A DNA stretch of 64,000 nucleotides from Formicarius rufipectus (taxonomy: Eukaryota; Chordata; Aves; Passeriformes; Formicariidae), in the NCBI GenBank assembly GCA_013399695.1, contig VXAU01000691.1, positions 558,001 through 622,000 of the forward strand, given 5' to 3'. A program made the position numbers and the translations under genes. This document shows positions 12,706 through 23,398 of this stretch, piece by piece (position 1 is the first letter of the stretch; every line of letters starts with the position of its first letter). The notes below the pieces were generated by a model, which ran no database searches, was not told the DNA's origin, and saw only the letters and a program-made list of their open reading frames with translations.

Positions 12706-15290
12706 GGATTTCATGTAGCAAAAACTCATGTACATAAGGAGACAATGAACCCATGTTGGTGGTTTTTTTCTCATTAATTTTTACATGCCTCACCTTAAAA
12801 TGTAATTCCCCATGTTGGGGTTTTCTAAGTAAACAAAATAAAACCCCATGACCTTCATTGTCTGAAACTGCAACATTCCCCTGGTCCAACATTTGGCTTT
12901 ACACAAAGATTTTTGAGAATATCAATTAATAATAGTGATAATAATAGTTCTAATCTGAGGTGAAGGGACTTCTAAAAGTGAATTCTTACTGAGCATGGGA
13001 AGACCTCAAGTCCTGGATTCAGGGTCTGGCTTACGCTGCTGTGGCTGCAGCCTGAGCCAAGGCTATAGCATGGCTACTCAGGGAGTAAATTACAACATAA
13101 ATATGCCAGAACCTTTTCAAAAGAGTCTATGGAAACTTTGGGATAACCTCCTCTGAAATCTGGTGGCATATTTAACAGTAGACATTTGTAGTTTTAGAGG
13201 CATTGGAATTCATCCATAATAGAGTATAGAACAGTGAAAGATAACACATGTGTTGGGAAGGGGAATGGAGAAATGAGCTACAGTCATGCAAGGGATAAAG
13301 TCAAGTGACTTCATCCTCTCCATGGAAGGGAGAAGCTACCATAGTATCCTCTTTATGATTTATTAAGCATATTCTGCTTTGTGTTTATTCACAATATGAA
13401 AATGTAAAATTGTTATTCAAAGATACCTCCAAAGAAATGAATATTGTCCAGAGTCAATGGCATACCTTTGTTCAACCTCAACATAATTGTATCCTTATAA
13501 CATCAATTATATTTTTGAACAACCTAATCTCACCAACTCAAAGCTGGAGCACATTTCATTATTTGAAATTTTTGATAAGTAAACGAAAAACTTATAGGAA
13601 AATAAAATTAATCAAAGTGTAAAATCTGTTCAGCATAAACTTCAGATTTAAACTTAGAAAGAGGAAAAAATTATTACTGACAGTGGGTTTCCTGTTGGTT
13701 AACTTAGTAATTCCTTGGAATGCTGCGGTTCCAGTGGTATCAGCATTAAAAACTTTTAAATAAGTTGCATAACTCAACCTGTGCTTGTGCTCTACCCAGA
13801 GAATGTGCTGATTTAATATCTGGGATTGTTAGTTCAGGTTCTGTTTTGAAGTGCCTTTTCCCCAACATGTAGAATTGGTGGCTCTGAGCTGAGTCCTGAC
13901 TTCAGTTCACAGATCAGAAGCAAGAGGACCAATAACAAGTACCATTTGGATTGCACAGGAAACGTGATGTTTATTTACAGTGGGCAAAGCTGAGCAGCAT
14001 CAGCTGGAAAGGGAGCAAAAGAAAGTGCCAGTGTTAAGTGATGTGTTGGTTTGATTTATACTGGATGGGAAAATCGGTGGTAGGTTTATTTTATAGAAAA
14101 AATTAAGTAAGAATCAGTAGTTTGAAAAAAAAAAAAGTACAGATTGCTTTTGAGTTAACAAACCATAAAACTGATTCAGTGCTGCAAAAATGAATAACCA
14201 TTGCTTTATTCTTTTCTCAGTTTTCTTTTGGTGATTGCATGAATTACTACTGCGTTATAAACTAAGGTCTTAAAAGTGAGCTTGAGACAATAAAATGAAA
14301 AGCCTTAAAATATTTTTCTGGGATTAAAAGACTGTTTGATTTACTTTTAGCTCATCCGAACTTGGTTATATTGACAAGGTCAATATTTAAGTCATTTTTT
14401 CATACCATTATAATAACTGGCTGGGGAGAAGATGGCAATTTCTTTCATTTCACCTTGAACACAGAATGGAGGGAGATGTAAAGTTAAGCTTTTTATAAAG
14501 TGATCCTCTCTAAACAGCCCTAGTTTGCTTCCAGGCTGGAAAAAATAACACAAAAGAACAATTAGTGATTCTTAACACCACAAAACACATCATTTTTGCT
14601 GGTGTATTTACCTTCTGCCCTTTTTTAAATGGGAACCAAAGAGTCCATAAAACTCTATGTAAGCAAATAAGCTGTTAAATTGTGGTTAAAAAAGTTTCTG
14701 GACTAGATAAAGTTGTTGAATGGTCTCACAAACTGTGTATTCATTAAGTCCAGACTGACTAGAAAGCATCACAAATGCTTATGTGCAGGAAAAAACCTTC
14801 TGCAGGAAGCCTAGTCCTTCTTCACAGTAGCACCAATGAATATATATTTGTACAGGAAATTCTATGAAAGCCTAAATATAGAAAAATTTGCCAGTATCAC
14901 TGGCATTTTCTGAGCTGAAATTCCTCCCATTTATCATTCCTATCCCCTTTGTTATTCTTCTTTCTATAGTATGAGAAGTAAAAATTGTTTAACCCAGGAG
15001 CCTGAGGCTGCTCTGTGTGTCACCCAGAAACAAGAGTCCCATCAGGAGCTAAACCCCTCCAATGATTTCAAAATAAAGGACTTGTCAAAAGGGTTAGGTC
15101 TGTTAAGAAACAAGACTCTCAGAAAATGGTCAGACTAAAATGCAGCTGTTAGAATCAAACACTACATGTGCTGTTTGTAGAAGAAATAGATATGCTTAGG
15201 ACTTATTTCTCACCTCTTAGAAACCAAGAAGAAAATGCAGCAATTCTGTTAAAACCCAAATCTTTCCCTGTCTTGTTTCCAGGTGCTCTG
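12706..15290. other. Unique A+T-rich non-coding DNA
   Basis: Nothing is recognised. A good acceptor-like site (CTTTATTCTTTTCTCAG, ending at about 14220) opens only a 14-codon frame, and no donor follows. No known repeat was seen. Confidence 0.55.
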
Positions 15291-15367
15291 AAAAAGAAAA
15301 AAACAAACAAAACCAACCAACCAAACAAGAAACAAACAAAAAATCCCAAGCTTCAAACAAACAAACA
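15291..15367. repeat. (CAAA)n/(AACC)n low-complexity tract
   Basis: The run is built almost entirely of A and C in CAAA and CCAA units, interrupted by a short AATCCCAAGCTTC segment. Such tracts are common simple repeats; no transposon body is attached. Confidence 0.85.
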
Positions 15368-18259
15368 TTCCCTAAACTGATTGACTTTCATCACGAGCTC
15401 TTTCAATGTCACAGAAATAGATTTCATTGGTTTTGACAGCCTGGCTTGATGCTAAGCTTGTATCAAAACCCTACCAAGAGGAAAAAGACTGCTGAGTTGA
15501 ACATAATGGTCATATTAGGGTTTTTTGCTGTGCCTGTCTCTGTGGTGGATGTGATTTCCTCTATTTTGACCCCGAGAAGCTTTTACAGCAGCTCATTTCA
15601 AGTTCATGTCTCCAAAAGGAAAACAGTGGCAACACAAAAAGCGAAATGATCAACTGCACTTTTATTTCGAGTAGCCCTCCCACTGTCCATGAGCTCTGCG
15701 GGGAGCAGGAGCTGGGAAATCAGTGTTGCCCTTAAAACAGAGGCAATGTTTTTCTAACATAATATACATGAAGCACTCCAGGATTCCCACTCTCTGTAAA
15801 CGACTCCAAGACAGTAGGTGCAATCTCTAACGATGTGGCCAGCTCTGCTCCATCCCTGCCCTCTTCAAGCTTCCCCTGCTCTTGTTGTCTTTTGCTGTGC
15901 ACTTAGCATTATGTGGCCTCCTGAGGCTCTGTGAATAATGCATCCATCAGCAACTTGCACATCTTCTCAGACTCTTCTCATTTTCTAAAGCAGTTTGGTT
16001 CAAGGGTGTAATTGAAACCAAGCACTGAACGAGTATTTTTGTACTGGCAGCTCTGAAGGTCTGGGCCCAGACGTTGCTGTATCATTTAATTTTCCTACAC
16101 AGTTGTTGAAAAGCCCCATAGAAACCATTCAACATCTCAGCTGAAACCAGGAGAGTGCCCCACTCCAGAATCTTCCTCTTTGTTGGTCACTCAGCAATGT
16201 GGAAACTTGGAGATGGAAATTGGCTGTTTCCTTCCATACCTGGAGTATTTCCTGGATAAAGCTGAAGAAGGGGCTGTAGTGCTTTGTTCTGGTTCTTCTT
16301 CCCCAAAGTCTGGTCAATGGAAAGTTCCCAGATATAGTCAATAAATCTGCTGCACACAGACAACCTCTCTGGGCTCTGTCACTTGGTGGTGACAACCCCT
16401 TAGTGTGTGAGAGAGAGGCACCATGGAACAAACCAAAAGGGATCCACAGGGATCACCAAGCTTTAACTCCAGGAGTTTTCCACTGAAGTCCAACTCCAAG
16501 ACCAGAAGTGTCAGATATTGAGTTTCCACTGAAAACACAATAACACTTTTACCTCCCACCCTCCTGAAGCAATCCTGGTCTGGAGAGAGAAGAACAAAGC
16601 CATGAAACTGTAGCAACTGTATCTGAAAACTTCATAATTTATTCACGTCAGCTGGATCATGTCTATTCTAGAGTTTGTTCTAATTTTTGCTGAAGAAGCA
16701 GCACCAAGTTACACTTTTGTCCTTAGCTATGACTTTTTGAGAGTGTGACTCAGTCATGGAAGGGAAATTGTGTTTAACATTCAGTTTGGTGATGATGCGT
16801 GGAAATCTGTTCCCTCAACACCTTTTTGGATTTTATTTTTAAATGCTTTTTTCCCCCCAGTTCATGCAGATGTAAACTTGTCAAGTGGGATGTGGTTCAA
16901 ATGGTCTAGAGAAATACAGTTAATTGTTTAAAAATACTTTTAAAATGCTGTAATTTGTTACAAATAAGTTGAATTATAAACAGCAAAATTAAGCTTGGTA
17001 CTAATTTCTCTTGTGCTCCTCCCAGTTGGCAAAAATAGAAAATGGCTAGTCAGCTTTCCCATTGTTTACATAGTTTTGGAGTTTTTAATTAACATAATCT
17101 GCTTATTGCAATGTAGCTGTTAATTGCAGTCAGTTGAAGGAGAGGGGTACAAATTGCTGTTTATGTAGTAGAAAAAGGAGCCAAATAATTAGGGAAGCTG
17201 TTTCCTGTATGGAAAATAACAATATTTTCTTTCTTCACATGGAAACATAAATAAATCTGTGACCAACTGTTTAGACACCATTTAAAAAGCACTGTAGCAA
17301 GGCAAAGAACTTCAATACATTCAAATTGGTTGATTTCTCCATCCACTTGCCTGGACACTTTTTCTCTTTTTAATGAAAATGGAGCTTCTGTTAAAAAGAG
17401 CTGTGTGCTGAGTTTTTGGGGTTCAGGGCAATGCCTGTAAAGCCTCCCTGAACTGTCCCAAAGCCACCCTGAAACAGAGCTCTGAAGGTGCAGCAGCACC
17501 AGCTCTGGACTTTGAGTATCTGAGGCTGCTGGTGGAGTTTCTCTGAGTTTTTATAAGAGTAAGTGGAAGTGTCTGTGAGAGTTCCAAGACTATTTTAATG
17601 TCTTAATTATTTGCAATTAAAATGATGACTGTCTAGGCATGGGGTATTTCTATTTATTTCCTCCAAACTGAAGTGTGTTAGCAAGGAAAAATAAAAATCA
17701 GTGGTTTTGGCAAATATTCAGATGATAGGCCTGTCTCTAACCATGTTTAATGATTATATAGAACTCTGCAGATGAATCTTAGGCAAAGAACCAATAATTT
17801 TGACTTTTTCTGCAAACCTAAGCAATAGAACCAAACTTAATTACAGAACTGAGTTTTGTCCCAGCCATATAATCCACTCTGCAAGTTTTCCATATAATCC
17901 ATATAATCCACTGCCATTGCAGCCAGATATGGCAAAGGTTATTAAGTATTCTAATCTCACAAAATAAAAAGGAACGCTGTTAAGATGACTTGGTTCTCTT
18001 CAAACACAGCAAGCTTTACTTTATGCTAGAATGAACAATGATTAAGAAGGTTTGCCTGTATTATTAGAAATCTTTAATTGCAAAATGAGAAGCAGCTATG
18101 TGTTTTGTAAAATGTAATCGAAATCATTTGCAGCAGCAAATTAAATATATTCATGAGTAAAAGTTCCAGATATTTTATCTGTTGACCTTTACCATACACC
18201 ATAAAATTTTACTTGTGGTGCTCTTGTATAACTTCAAAAGCAGCAGTGCAGGCATGTGT
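15368..18259. other. Non-coding DNA, partly G+C-richer at 16.1-16.6 kb
   Basis: Two overlapping minus-strand frames of 100 and 92 codons occupy 16129-16616, but neither shows a family signature or splice context. The segment CCATATAATCC occurs three times at 17865-17912, the last two copies overlapping by CC. No known repeat is recognised. Confidence 0.5.
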
Positions 18260-18336
18260 GGGCCAGATTCTGATTGCACTTACACCTGCTGTAGTTTTGA
18301 ACTCTGGATGCAACTCGTGATTGGCACTGCTGACAG
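18254..18336 (+). CDS. Candidate first coding exon, model X
   Basis: This is a putative start exon for the small gene model at 18.2-20.0 kb. An ATG at 18254 (G at -3) opens a frame of 27 codons plus two bases ending at a strong GACAG/GTAAGT donor (18337-18338). The phase-2 end fits the next candidate exon, which begins with one base completing an Arg codon. An alternative is a 42-nt internal exon (18295-18336) after a TGCTGTAG acceptor; both keep the same frame. The encoded segment is cysteine-rich at its start and shows no known domain. It overlaps a probable ancient repeat remnant (18260-18319), so it may be an exonised repeat or not an exon at all. Confidence 0.18.
18260..18319 (+). mobile_element. 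Possible ancient amniote DNA-transposon (MITE-like) remnant
   Basis: The start GGGCCAGATTCTGATT followed by CACTTACACC resembles the terminal inverted repeat of an old palindromic element common in turtle and crocodile genomes. Only one terminus is visible and the remainder has diverged. The assignment is from memory of the motif and needs a library search. Confidence 0.3.
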
Positions 18337-18714
18337 GTAAGTCAGGTGTGCCTTATGGCCCAAAGACTGCCTTTATGCCCACAATAATACTATTTTTTGA
18401 AATGAATCACAAGGACAATTGTTATGGATCTCTTTCAAATTACATACACCATGTGCTTTTCCAAGCTTGGCACCTGACTCAGGGAATGGAGGAGGAATTG
18501 ATGGCAGGACTAAATGGCTTATTGTAACTAAAATTCATAATTTAAATCTTCCAAAACGTGGTTACCATGATTATGCATTTTATTTTTCTCAAAAGTGATA
18601 ATAATATTTATAATATTTCCTTAACAAGTACAGTAGACATATTTATTGTCCTAAGTCACATCTAAACACACTTAATGCAGATGCCAGTCACAATATGATT
18701 GCTCTGTCTTGCAG

Positions 18715-18866
18715 GTTTCAGAAAAATAAAGAAATCCAAGTTGGTAATGTATTGAAGAAGTCAAAAGAGTATCATAGATCCAATGTTCCCAGCACAGAGC
18801 CTGAAGCTGAGATCAAAACCCAAATTTCTAATGTACTGAAGAACTTAGATCCTGTATCTGAGATTG
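18715..18866 (+). CDS. Candidate internal coding exon, model X
   Basis: A 152-nt segment lies between an acceptor (GCTCTGTCTTGCAG, ending 18714) and a donor (ATTG/GTGAGT, 18867-18872). One frame is open throughout: one base, 50 codons and one base (phase 2 to 1); the other two frames close early. The peptide is Lys/Glu-rich and hydrophilic with a weak internal repeat (GNVLKKS near the start, SNVLKNL near the end, about 30 residues apart), which suggests helical or coiled character. I do not recognise the protein. The same frame stays open upstream of the acceptor to an ATG at 18696, so a chance 59-codon ORF ending at the TAG after the donor is the main alternative. Phase agrees with the candidate exons on both sides. 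Confidence 0.32.
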
Positions 18867-19680
18867 GTGAGTAGAACAAAATGCTTGTTCATGTAGCCAA
18901 AATACATGTGAGGACATATTAAGAAGACAGATTGTGTCCTTGAAACCTTAAAACAGTCCTCTCTAACATCTGATACATACACTTTTCAAACAATGCTCAC
19001 AGACTCTACAAACCCAGTAATACAGAGTGATATATGGTAATATATGGTGTGCACCCATGAGCACCAGTTGCATGAAACAGGCTCCCTCTGTATTTGAGCT
19101 GACAGAGAGTGTCTGCAGGTTTGGGAAGAGCAAACCAATATGGGAGAGGGAAATCAATTAAGGGTTATTAAGTACAAATGCATCTCTTCTGTGTGTGAAA
19201 GTTTGGCTTGCACAGTGTTGGTGGCTCTGCAATAATTGCTTCATGTTTGGCCTGTTCATATGTCTGCTGAGAGGTCAGAACACATTAACGAGTAGTTGAA
19301 GTTGTCACACATGACTAAGAGAATACAATTTTGATGTGTGCTGTCTATTCCTCTGCTTTTTCATGCTCTAGGAATTTGTTGCAAGTATTCTCAAAAAAAA
19401 AAAAAAGTTTAGAGTTCTTTTCTATGAAAACATATTGAAATTTGCTTTATGGTCTTCTAAAAATAAGTTTGGACAGGTGTCACAAAGAGAAGAATATCAA
19501 ATCAGGGCATAAAATTTTGTACCCCAACTTATTCTTTAGTTCAGACTCAGGGATGGAAGCGGGTCTCAACTGATGCTAGGATCCTGTAGATCTGTCTTAT
19601 AAGCAAGACAAAATCTGCTCCTTCATATATTTTTCATATTAGCTATTTCCTCAATGAATTCCCACCTTTTCCTCTCTCAG

Positions 19681-19919
19681 TTTATGATGCCAGGTTTGTG
19701 AGTACCATCACACCCAGGCAAGCTCTGCACTGCCTTCCTCCTCTGGGCTCACCCACAGCAGTGCCACGCAAAGGCTGCAGGTGGGAGCTGCCACCTGGTT
19801 CTCTGCATTTCAGGCCTGGCTGGTGCCCTCACCCATGGCATGCAGATCCCTTCAGACTTGAGCTGGAAGCTCTGAAGAAGACCTGTTACCCCAGACTTGG
19901 GCATTTCTGGTTGTGCTGA
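19681..19919 (+). CDS. Candidate terminal coding exon, model X
   Basis: A strong acceptor (CCCACCTTTTCCTCTCTCAG, ending 19680) is followed by two bases and 78 open codons to TGA at 19917-19919. The two-base start matches the phase-1 end of the 18715-18866 segment. A consensus poly(A) signal AATAAA lies 75 nt beyond the stop (19994-19999), followed by a GT-rich stretch, as expected for a last exon. The block is much richer in G+C than its flanks and encodes a Pro/Trp/Cys/Arg-rich tail with no known domain. That composition is more like translated non-coding DNA or a recently born C-terminus than a conserved protein. No homologue is recognised. Confidence 0.22.
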
Positions 19920-19999
19920 GCTGAGGCCAAAAGTGGTTTCTACTTTCAGAAAACTTTGCTGTTGCTGTTCACAGCTCTTAGCAGGGAGCTGTTAATAAA

Positions 20000-20338
20000 G
20001 CAGCTGTCATTGGAGACAGAACTCTGGGGTTTGTAGTAGGATGTAACTCAGTCTGATGCTGCTGAAGAATGTCCTGATGAATTGTGTTCAGTAGTCCAGC
20101 AGAGGGTAATAGATCCTGAAAAAAAGAACAAACTAAAATGACCACTAATGCTGTTTTTGAGGAGAAGCAGCTCTCCTATTTACTGGATATGAAGAGGGGT
20201 GATAGAGTGCTTTATAGACAGAAAGAAAAACAACCCCTAAAACATCCTGATGACCTGGTCCCCCTCTTTCTCATTCTTTATGATTTCAATCTCTTTTGAG
20301 TGAAAATGCTACAATGAAATATATTATCCCTTTCATTG
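20000..20338. other. Unique spacer before the LTR
   Basis: No gene or repeat is recognised. The last bases before the LTR (ATTG at 20335-20338) compare with ACTG just after it (21329-21332), so at best an imperfect 4-bp target duplication flanks the insertion. Confidence 0.5.
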
Positions 20339-20469
20339 TGTGGCAGTTTTCACCCGGTGTCCACCCAAACCTCCAGGTCCGCCCCCTTTCCCAGAGGGAA
20401 AGGAAAAGGGAAGAAAAAAAACAACTAGCTGAGAGATAATGGCAAAAGAAACTCAGAGTAACTAAAAAC

Positions 20470-20475
20470 TTTATT
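20470..20475 (-). promoter_or_regulatory. LTR polyadenylation signal AATAAA
   Basis: AATAAA in the context TAGTAATAAAGTTTT on the minus strand, about 130 bp before the 3' end of the LTR, where the R/U5 region of such LTRs normally carries it. Confidence 0.6.
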
Positions 20476-20506
20476 ACTAAAAAGATAAGAACTAAAAGTA
20501 CTAAAA

Positions 20507-21106
20507 CTAAAAAGTAAGAAATAAATCAGTCTTAAGAGCACCCCTCTCCTCCCACTCCTCCCTCCCTCCAGCAGTTCCAGGGAGCAGGGAATGGGGGTTC
20601 TGCAGGTGGGTGTTGTTGCTGCCATTGCTCTTGTCCTGGGGGTCACTCCATGGGGGGCAGTCGGGTCTCTGCCCCCCGATGGGCTCCGTGGGCTGCAGGG
20701 GGACAACCTGCTCCCCCACGGTCCTGCCCACGGGCTGCAGGGGGGCCACAGCTCTGAGTCTTTCCCCATGGGAGACAGTCCTCAATAGACCTCTCCAACG
20801 CGAGTCCACCCCCCGGGCAACACTTCTACTGGGGGGAAAAAACCTGCTCCAGGTGGGTCTCCTCCAGGAGTCCTGGCTGCAGGTCTCTCCCAGGATCTTG
20901 CTCCACCCTGGGACTCCCCAAGGGCAACAGCTCCTTCTGCATCCACCTGCTCCTCCAGGGGGGTCTCTGCACCCCAAAAGATCTCCACAGGCTTCAGGGA
21001 GAGGGGGGGAATAGCTTTCAGTCCTTCCCCCCCCACCCTGCTCCAGCGTGGGGTCCCTCCTTTGCCTCCTCCTGCACCGACCTTGGTCTCTGTGTTGTTC
21101 TCTCAT
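20507..21106 (-). other. 199-codon ORF inside the LTR
   Basis: The frame starts at a genuine ATG (21104-21106) about 35 bp downstream of the LTR TATA box and ends shortly before the LTR poly(A) signal, so a transcript confined to the LTR could contain it almost as its only feature. The peptide is rich in Gly, Pro, Arg and Trp and reflects the repeated G+C-rich units of the LTR body. It resembles no retroviral protein that I recognise. The other frames of this block are also long because stop codons are rare in such sequence, so chance is a sufficient explanation. Confidence 0.25.
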
Positions 21107-21140
21107 GGCTGGAATTTCAACTGCACAACACTCCTAATTC

Positions 21141-21147
21141 TTAAATA
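21141..21147 (-). promoter_or_regulatory. LTR TATA-like box TATTTAA
   Basis: On the minus strand CGTATTTAAGAATTAGG lies about 185 bp from the LTR 5' end. The same TATTTAAGAA core is found in the second LTR piece at 60929-60935, preceded in both by CCTCTG(T/G)GA, which supports a shared U3 promoter. Confidence 0.55.
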
Positions 21148-21328
21148 CGTTATCACAGAGGCCTGACTGTGACTCTTAATTGGCTCAACTCTGTCCACCA
21201 GGAGGAAGTCCCTCCTAGCGCTGGCTGTCATTGGCTCCACAGGACAAGAGAAGCTTCTAGCAGCTTCTAACAGAAACCATCCTGGAAGCCCCCCTGCTAC
21301 TAAAATTCATCTACAGAAACCCATGACA

Positions 21329-23290
21329 ACTGAAAGGAGAGAGATAGAACACTTACCAAGCAATTTAAGTGAACCTAATCATTCCTGAAATCAAAAGAAG
21401 TAAAGAGAAAATTCTCTTTTTTCCCTTGTTTTCCCTGGTAATGAATGTGAATACTTAGTTTTGGACTACTTTCACCATTCTGCCTTAATAAATGAGCATA
21501 GGCAGGGAATAGATCTTCCCATTGCTACCCTGCTCCCAGCTTAGTGCTGCCACTCCTTTATCCTCTGCTCTATTTCCCTGGTGCGTCACCAACTTTTTAA
21601 GTGGGTTTGCAACTGTGGTTGTCAATTGGTTCAGCTCTCAGAATAATTCTTCTGTAACTATGCTGATGAAAAAGTAGGAGTGAGGAGAAAGAAGAACTTG
21701 TCCTTTATGGGAGTTGATATCCTTGATATAGAGCAGAATCTCTTCAATTTTGTATCAGGTTTTTTTTTCTGTCTGCATAAATGGGTCATTCAGCCTTTTG
21801 CACAAGGAATTTTTGGGACTCTGCTCATCTGCCCACAGGGTAATTAGTGGCTTGACTATCAACTGGTTAGAGACAGGGTAATTTAAGCGGGTCAAAACTG
21901 CTTGTAAATCAACATGGTTGAATGACTTATTTAAGTGAAGATGAGGAAAGCACAGGATTTTTTTCTGAAGTCTGAACCAGGCATGAGCTTTGTTAGTCCT
22001 GTAAGTGCTGGACTCCTCCTGGCTGGTACTCACAAGCAGGTAATTTGAACAAAGATCATGGGAAAGTCCAAAGATGCAACATCTTCATCTGCTAGACCTT
22101 GTTCCTGGGGAAAGGTGCCTGTTTGAGCTGGTTTTGGGGGGAGGCAGTGGCAGCCACCAGCAGCACCAGAACACAGATGGTGAGAAGGTTAACAACATGG
22201 GGCATCTCATGTTGGTTTGCAAACTGCAGGAACCTGTGGAAACTGGAGTAAACCGCAGCACTGACGACTGAGCAGATTGAGCAGCACTTGTAAAATCGAC
22301 TCTGAGACACCCTTTTAGCAGTTTGCTGGTGAGAAGGAAGCTTTTTGGAATGTACTGTACGTGTGCATAATACTCTTTATTTGATTAATTTAAATTGCTA
22401 CGGAATCAGCATAAGGAATTTTTTTCCTTTTTACATCCCAAATCAAGGGACCTATTGAGATTCTATAATAAGATTTTCTCACAAGCTCAAGGGATAAAGG
22501 AGGTGGTTGCTTGATATGGTGGCATCTTTTGAATTCAGGCAGGTTCTAATGATGAATAAGAACATCCAGACACAGTTATTTTGTTTTATTTTCACTTTTA
22601 ACATGTCTTGGTAATAAACAAGCTCTGGGAATAAATATACCTGAAGAAACAGTAAAATAGACTGTGTGCCACTGAGAATGTTCCTCCCCTTGCAGTACAG
22701 CAGCTGGAAAATTATGGTACAACCACAGTGACAGAGTTCCCCCCCATGGAGCATTTTTGCAGCAAGACAAGTTAAAAATAAGAATGAGATAAAATGTTAT
22801 TATAGGGCCATTGATCTTGTGTTACCTAAAAGAAGTGAATATAGGTGTCAGAGCTGACAAAGTGCTCAGCTATCCCAGCCTATGCAAAGCTCAGTGCAAA
22901 ACAGTGAAAAGCAACCTTATCAGATCTTTTCCCAACTTCAGGGGGGAAGGAGAACAGCTGTCCTTTACAACCAATAGGACTATAAAAGCTGTCAGGTGAC
23001 CAAACAAAACAAAGCTTGGATGACAACTGTAAATGCATAGTCTATGAAAATAGAAATTTCACTTAAAATAAAAAAAAAATGGCTTTCAAAAATCTATTCA
23101 GCAACCCAGGTAATCCTGGAGTCATATTTTGCTGCCTAGTTTTAAATCCTAATACAGAGGTTCTGAAATAGAAATGTTCACATGAAATTACTTGTGAAGA
23201 CTCCAGGTGATGATGGAATTGTGGGATTTAGAGCTGAGGGACAGGCTCCCACTTCCTACAGGCCAATGGCACTGGCGTGTCTGGGTGACA
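21329..23290. other. Non-coding DNA
   Basis: No gene or repeat is recognised. A somewhat G+C-richer patch at 22070-22310 carries a 72-codon minus-strand frame that opens at GTG and has no family resemblance. Otherwise the stretch is A+T-rich unique sequence. Confidence 0.5.
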
Positions 23291-23398
23291 CTGGACACCT
23301 CTGCTCATCCTACTGGACATGCTGCTCATCCCACCGGAAACCACAGCTCATCCCACTGGACATGCTGCTCATCCCACTGGACACCACTGCTCTTCCCA
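23291..23398 (+). repeat. Minisatellite, about five 21-22 bp units
   Basis: Five imperfect tandem copies of a CTGGACATGCTGCTCATCCC-like unit start at 23291, 23313, 23334, 23356 and 23377. Units 2 and 4 are identical 21-mers; units 1, 3 and 5 are 22-mers with substitutions, so the array may have grown as a two-unit repeat. It lacks stop codons in two plus-strand frames, which accounts for the 152-codon (23182-23640) and 91-codon frames across it. Confidence 0.88.

Larger units (their letters stand above)
20339..21328 (-). mobile_element. ERVL-type LTR, apparently solo
   Basis: On the minus strand the element begins TGTCATGGGTTTCTG at 21328 and ends AAAACTGCCACA at 20339, so it has TG...CA ends and is about 990 bp long. 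Landmarks in order are a 5' segment with an AGAAGCTGCTAGAAGCTTC motif, a TATTTAA box (21141-21147), a G+C-rich body with repeated GGAGCAG/CTGCAGCCC-type units, and AATAAA (20470-20475). This layout matches avian endogenous retrovirus ERVL-type LTRs. No gag-pol body or second LTR lies within the window, so it is probably a solo LTR left by recombination. The target duplication is unclear. A 199-codon ATG-initiated frame (21106 to 20507) lies inside it. Confidence 0.8.

Noticed and set aside
16129..16616. Two overlapping minus-strand frames of 100 and 92 codons
   Set aside because: Overlap in different frames, no domain, no splice support; typical of slightly G+C-richer non-coding DNA.
20425..21036. 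Several long frames on both strands at 20.4-21.0 kb
   Set aside because: All lie inside the ERVL-type LTR, whose G+C-rich repeated body lacks stop codons; only the frame tied to the LTR promoter was kept as a curiosity.
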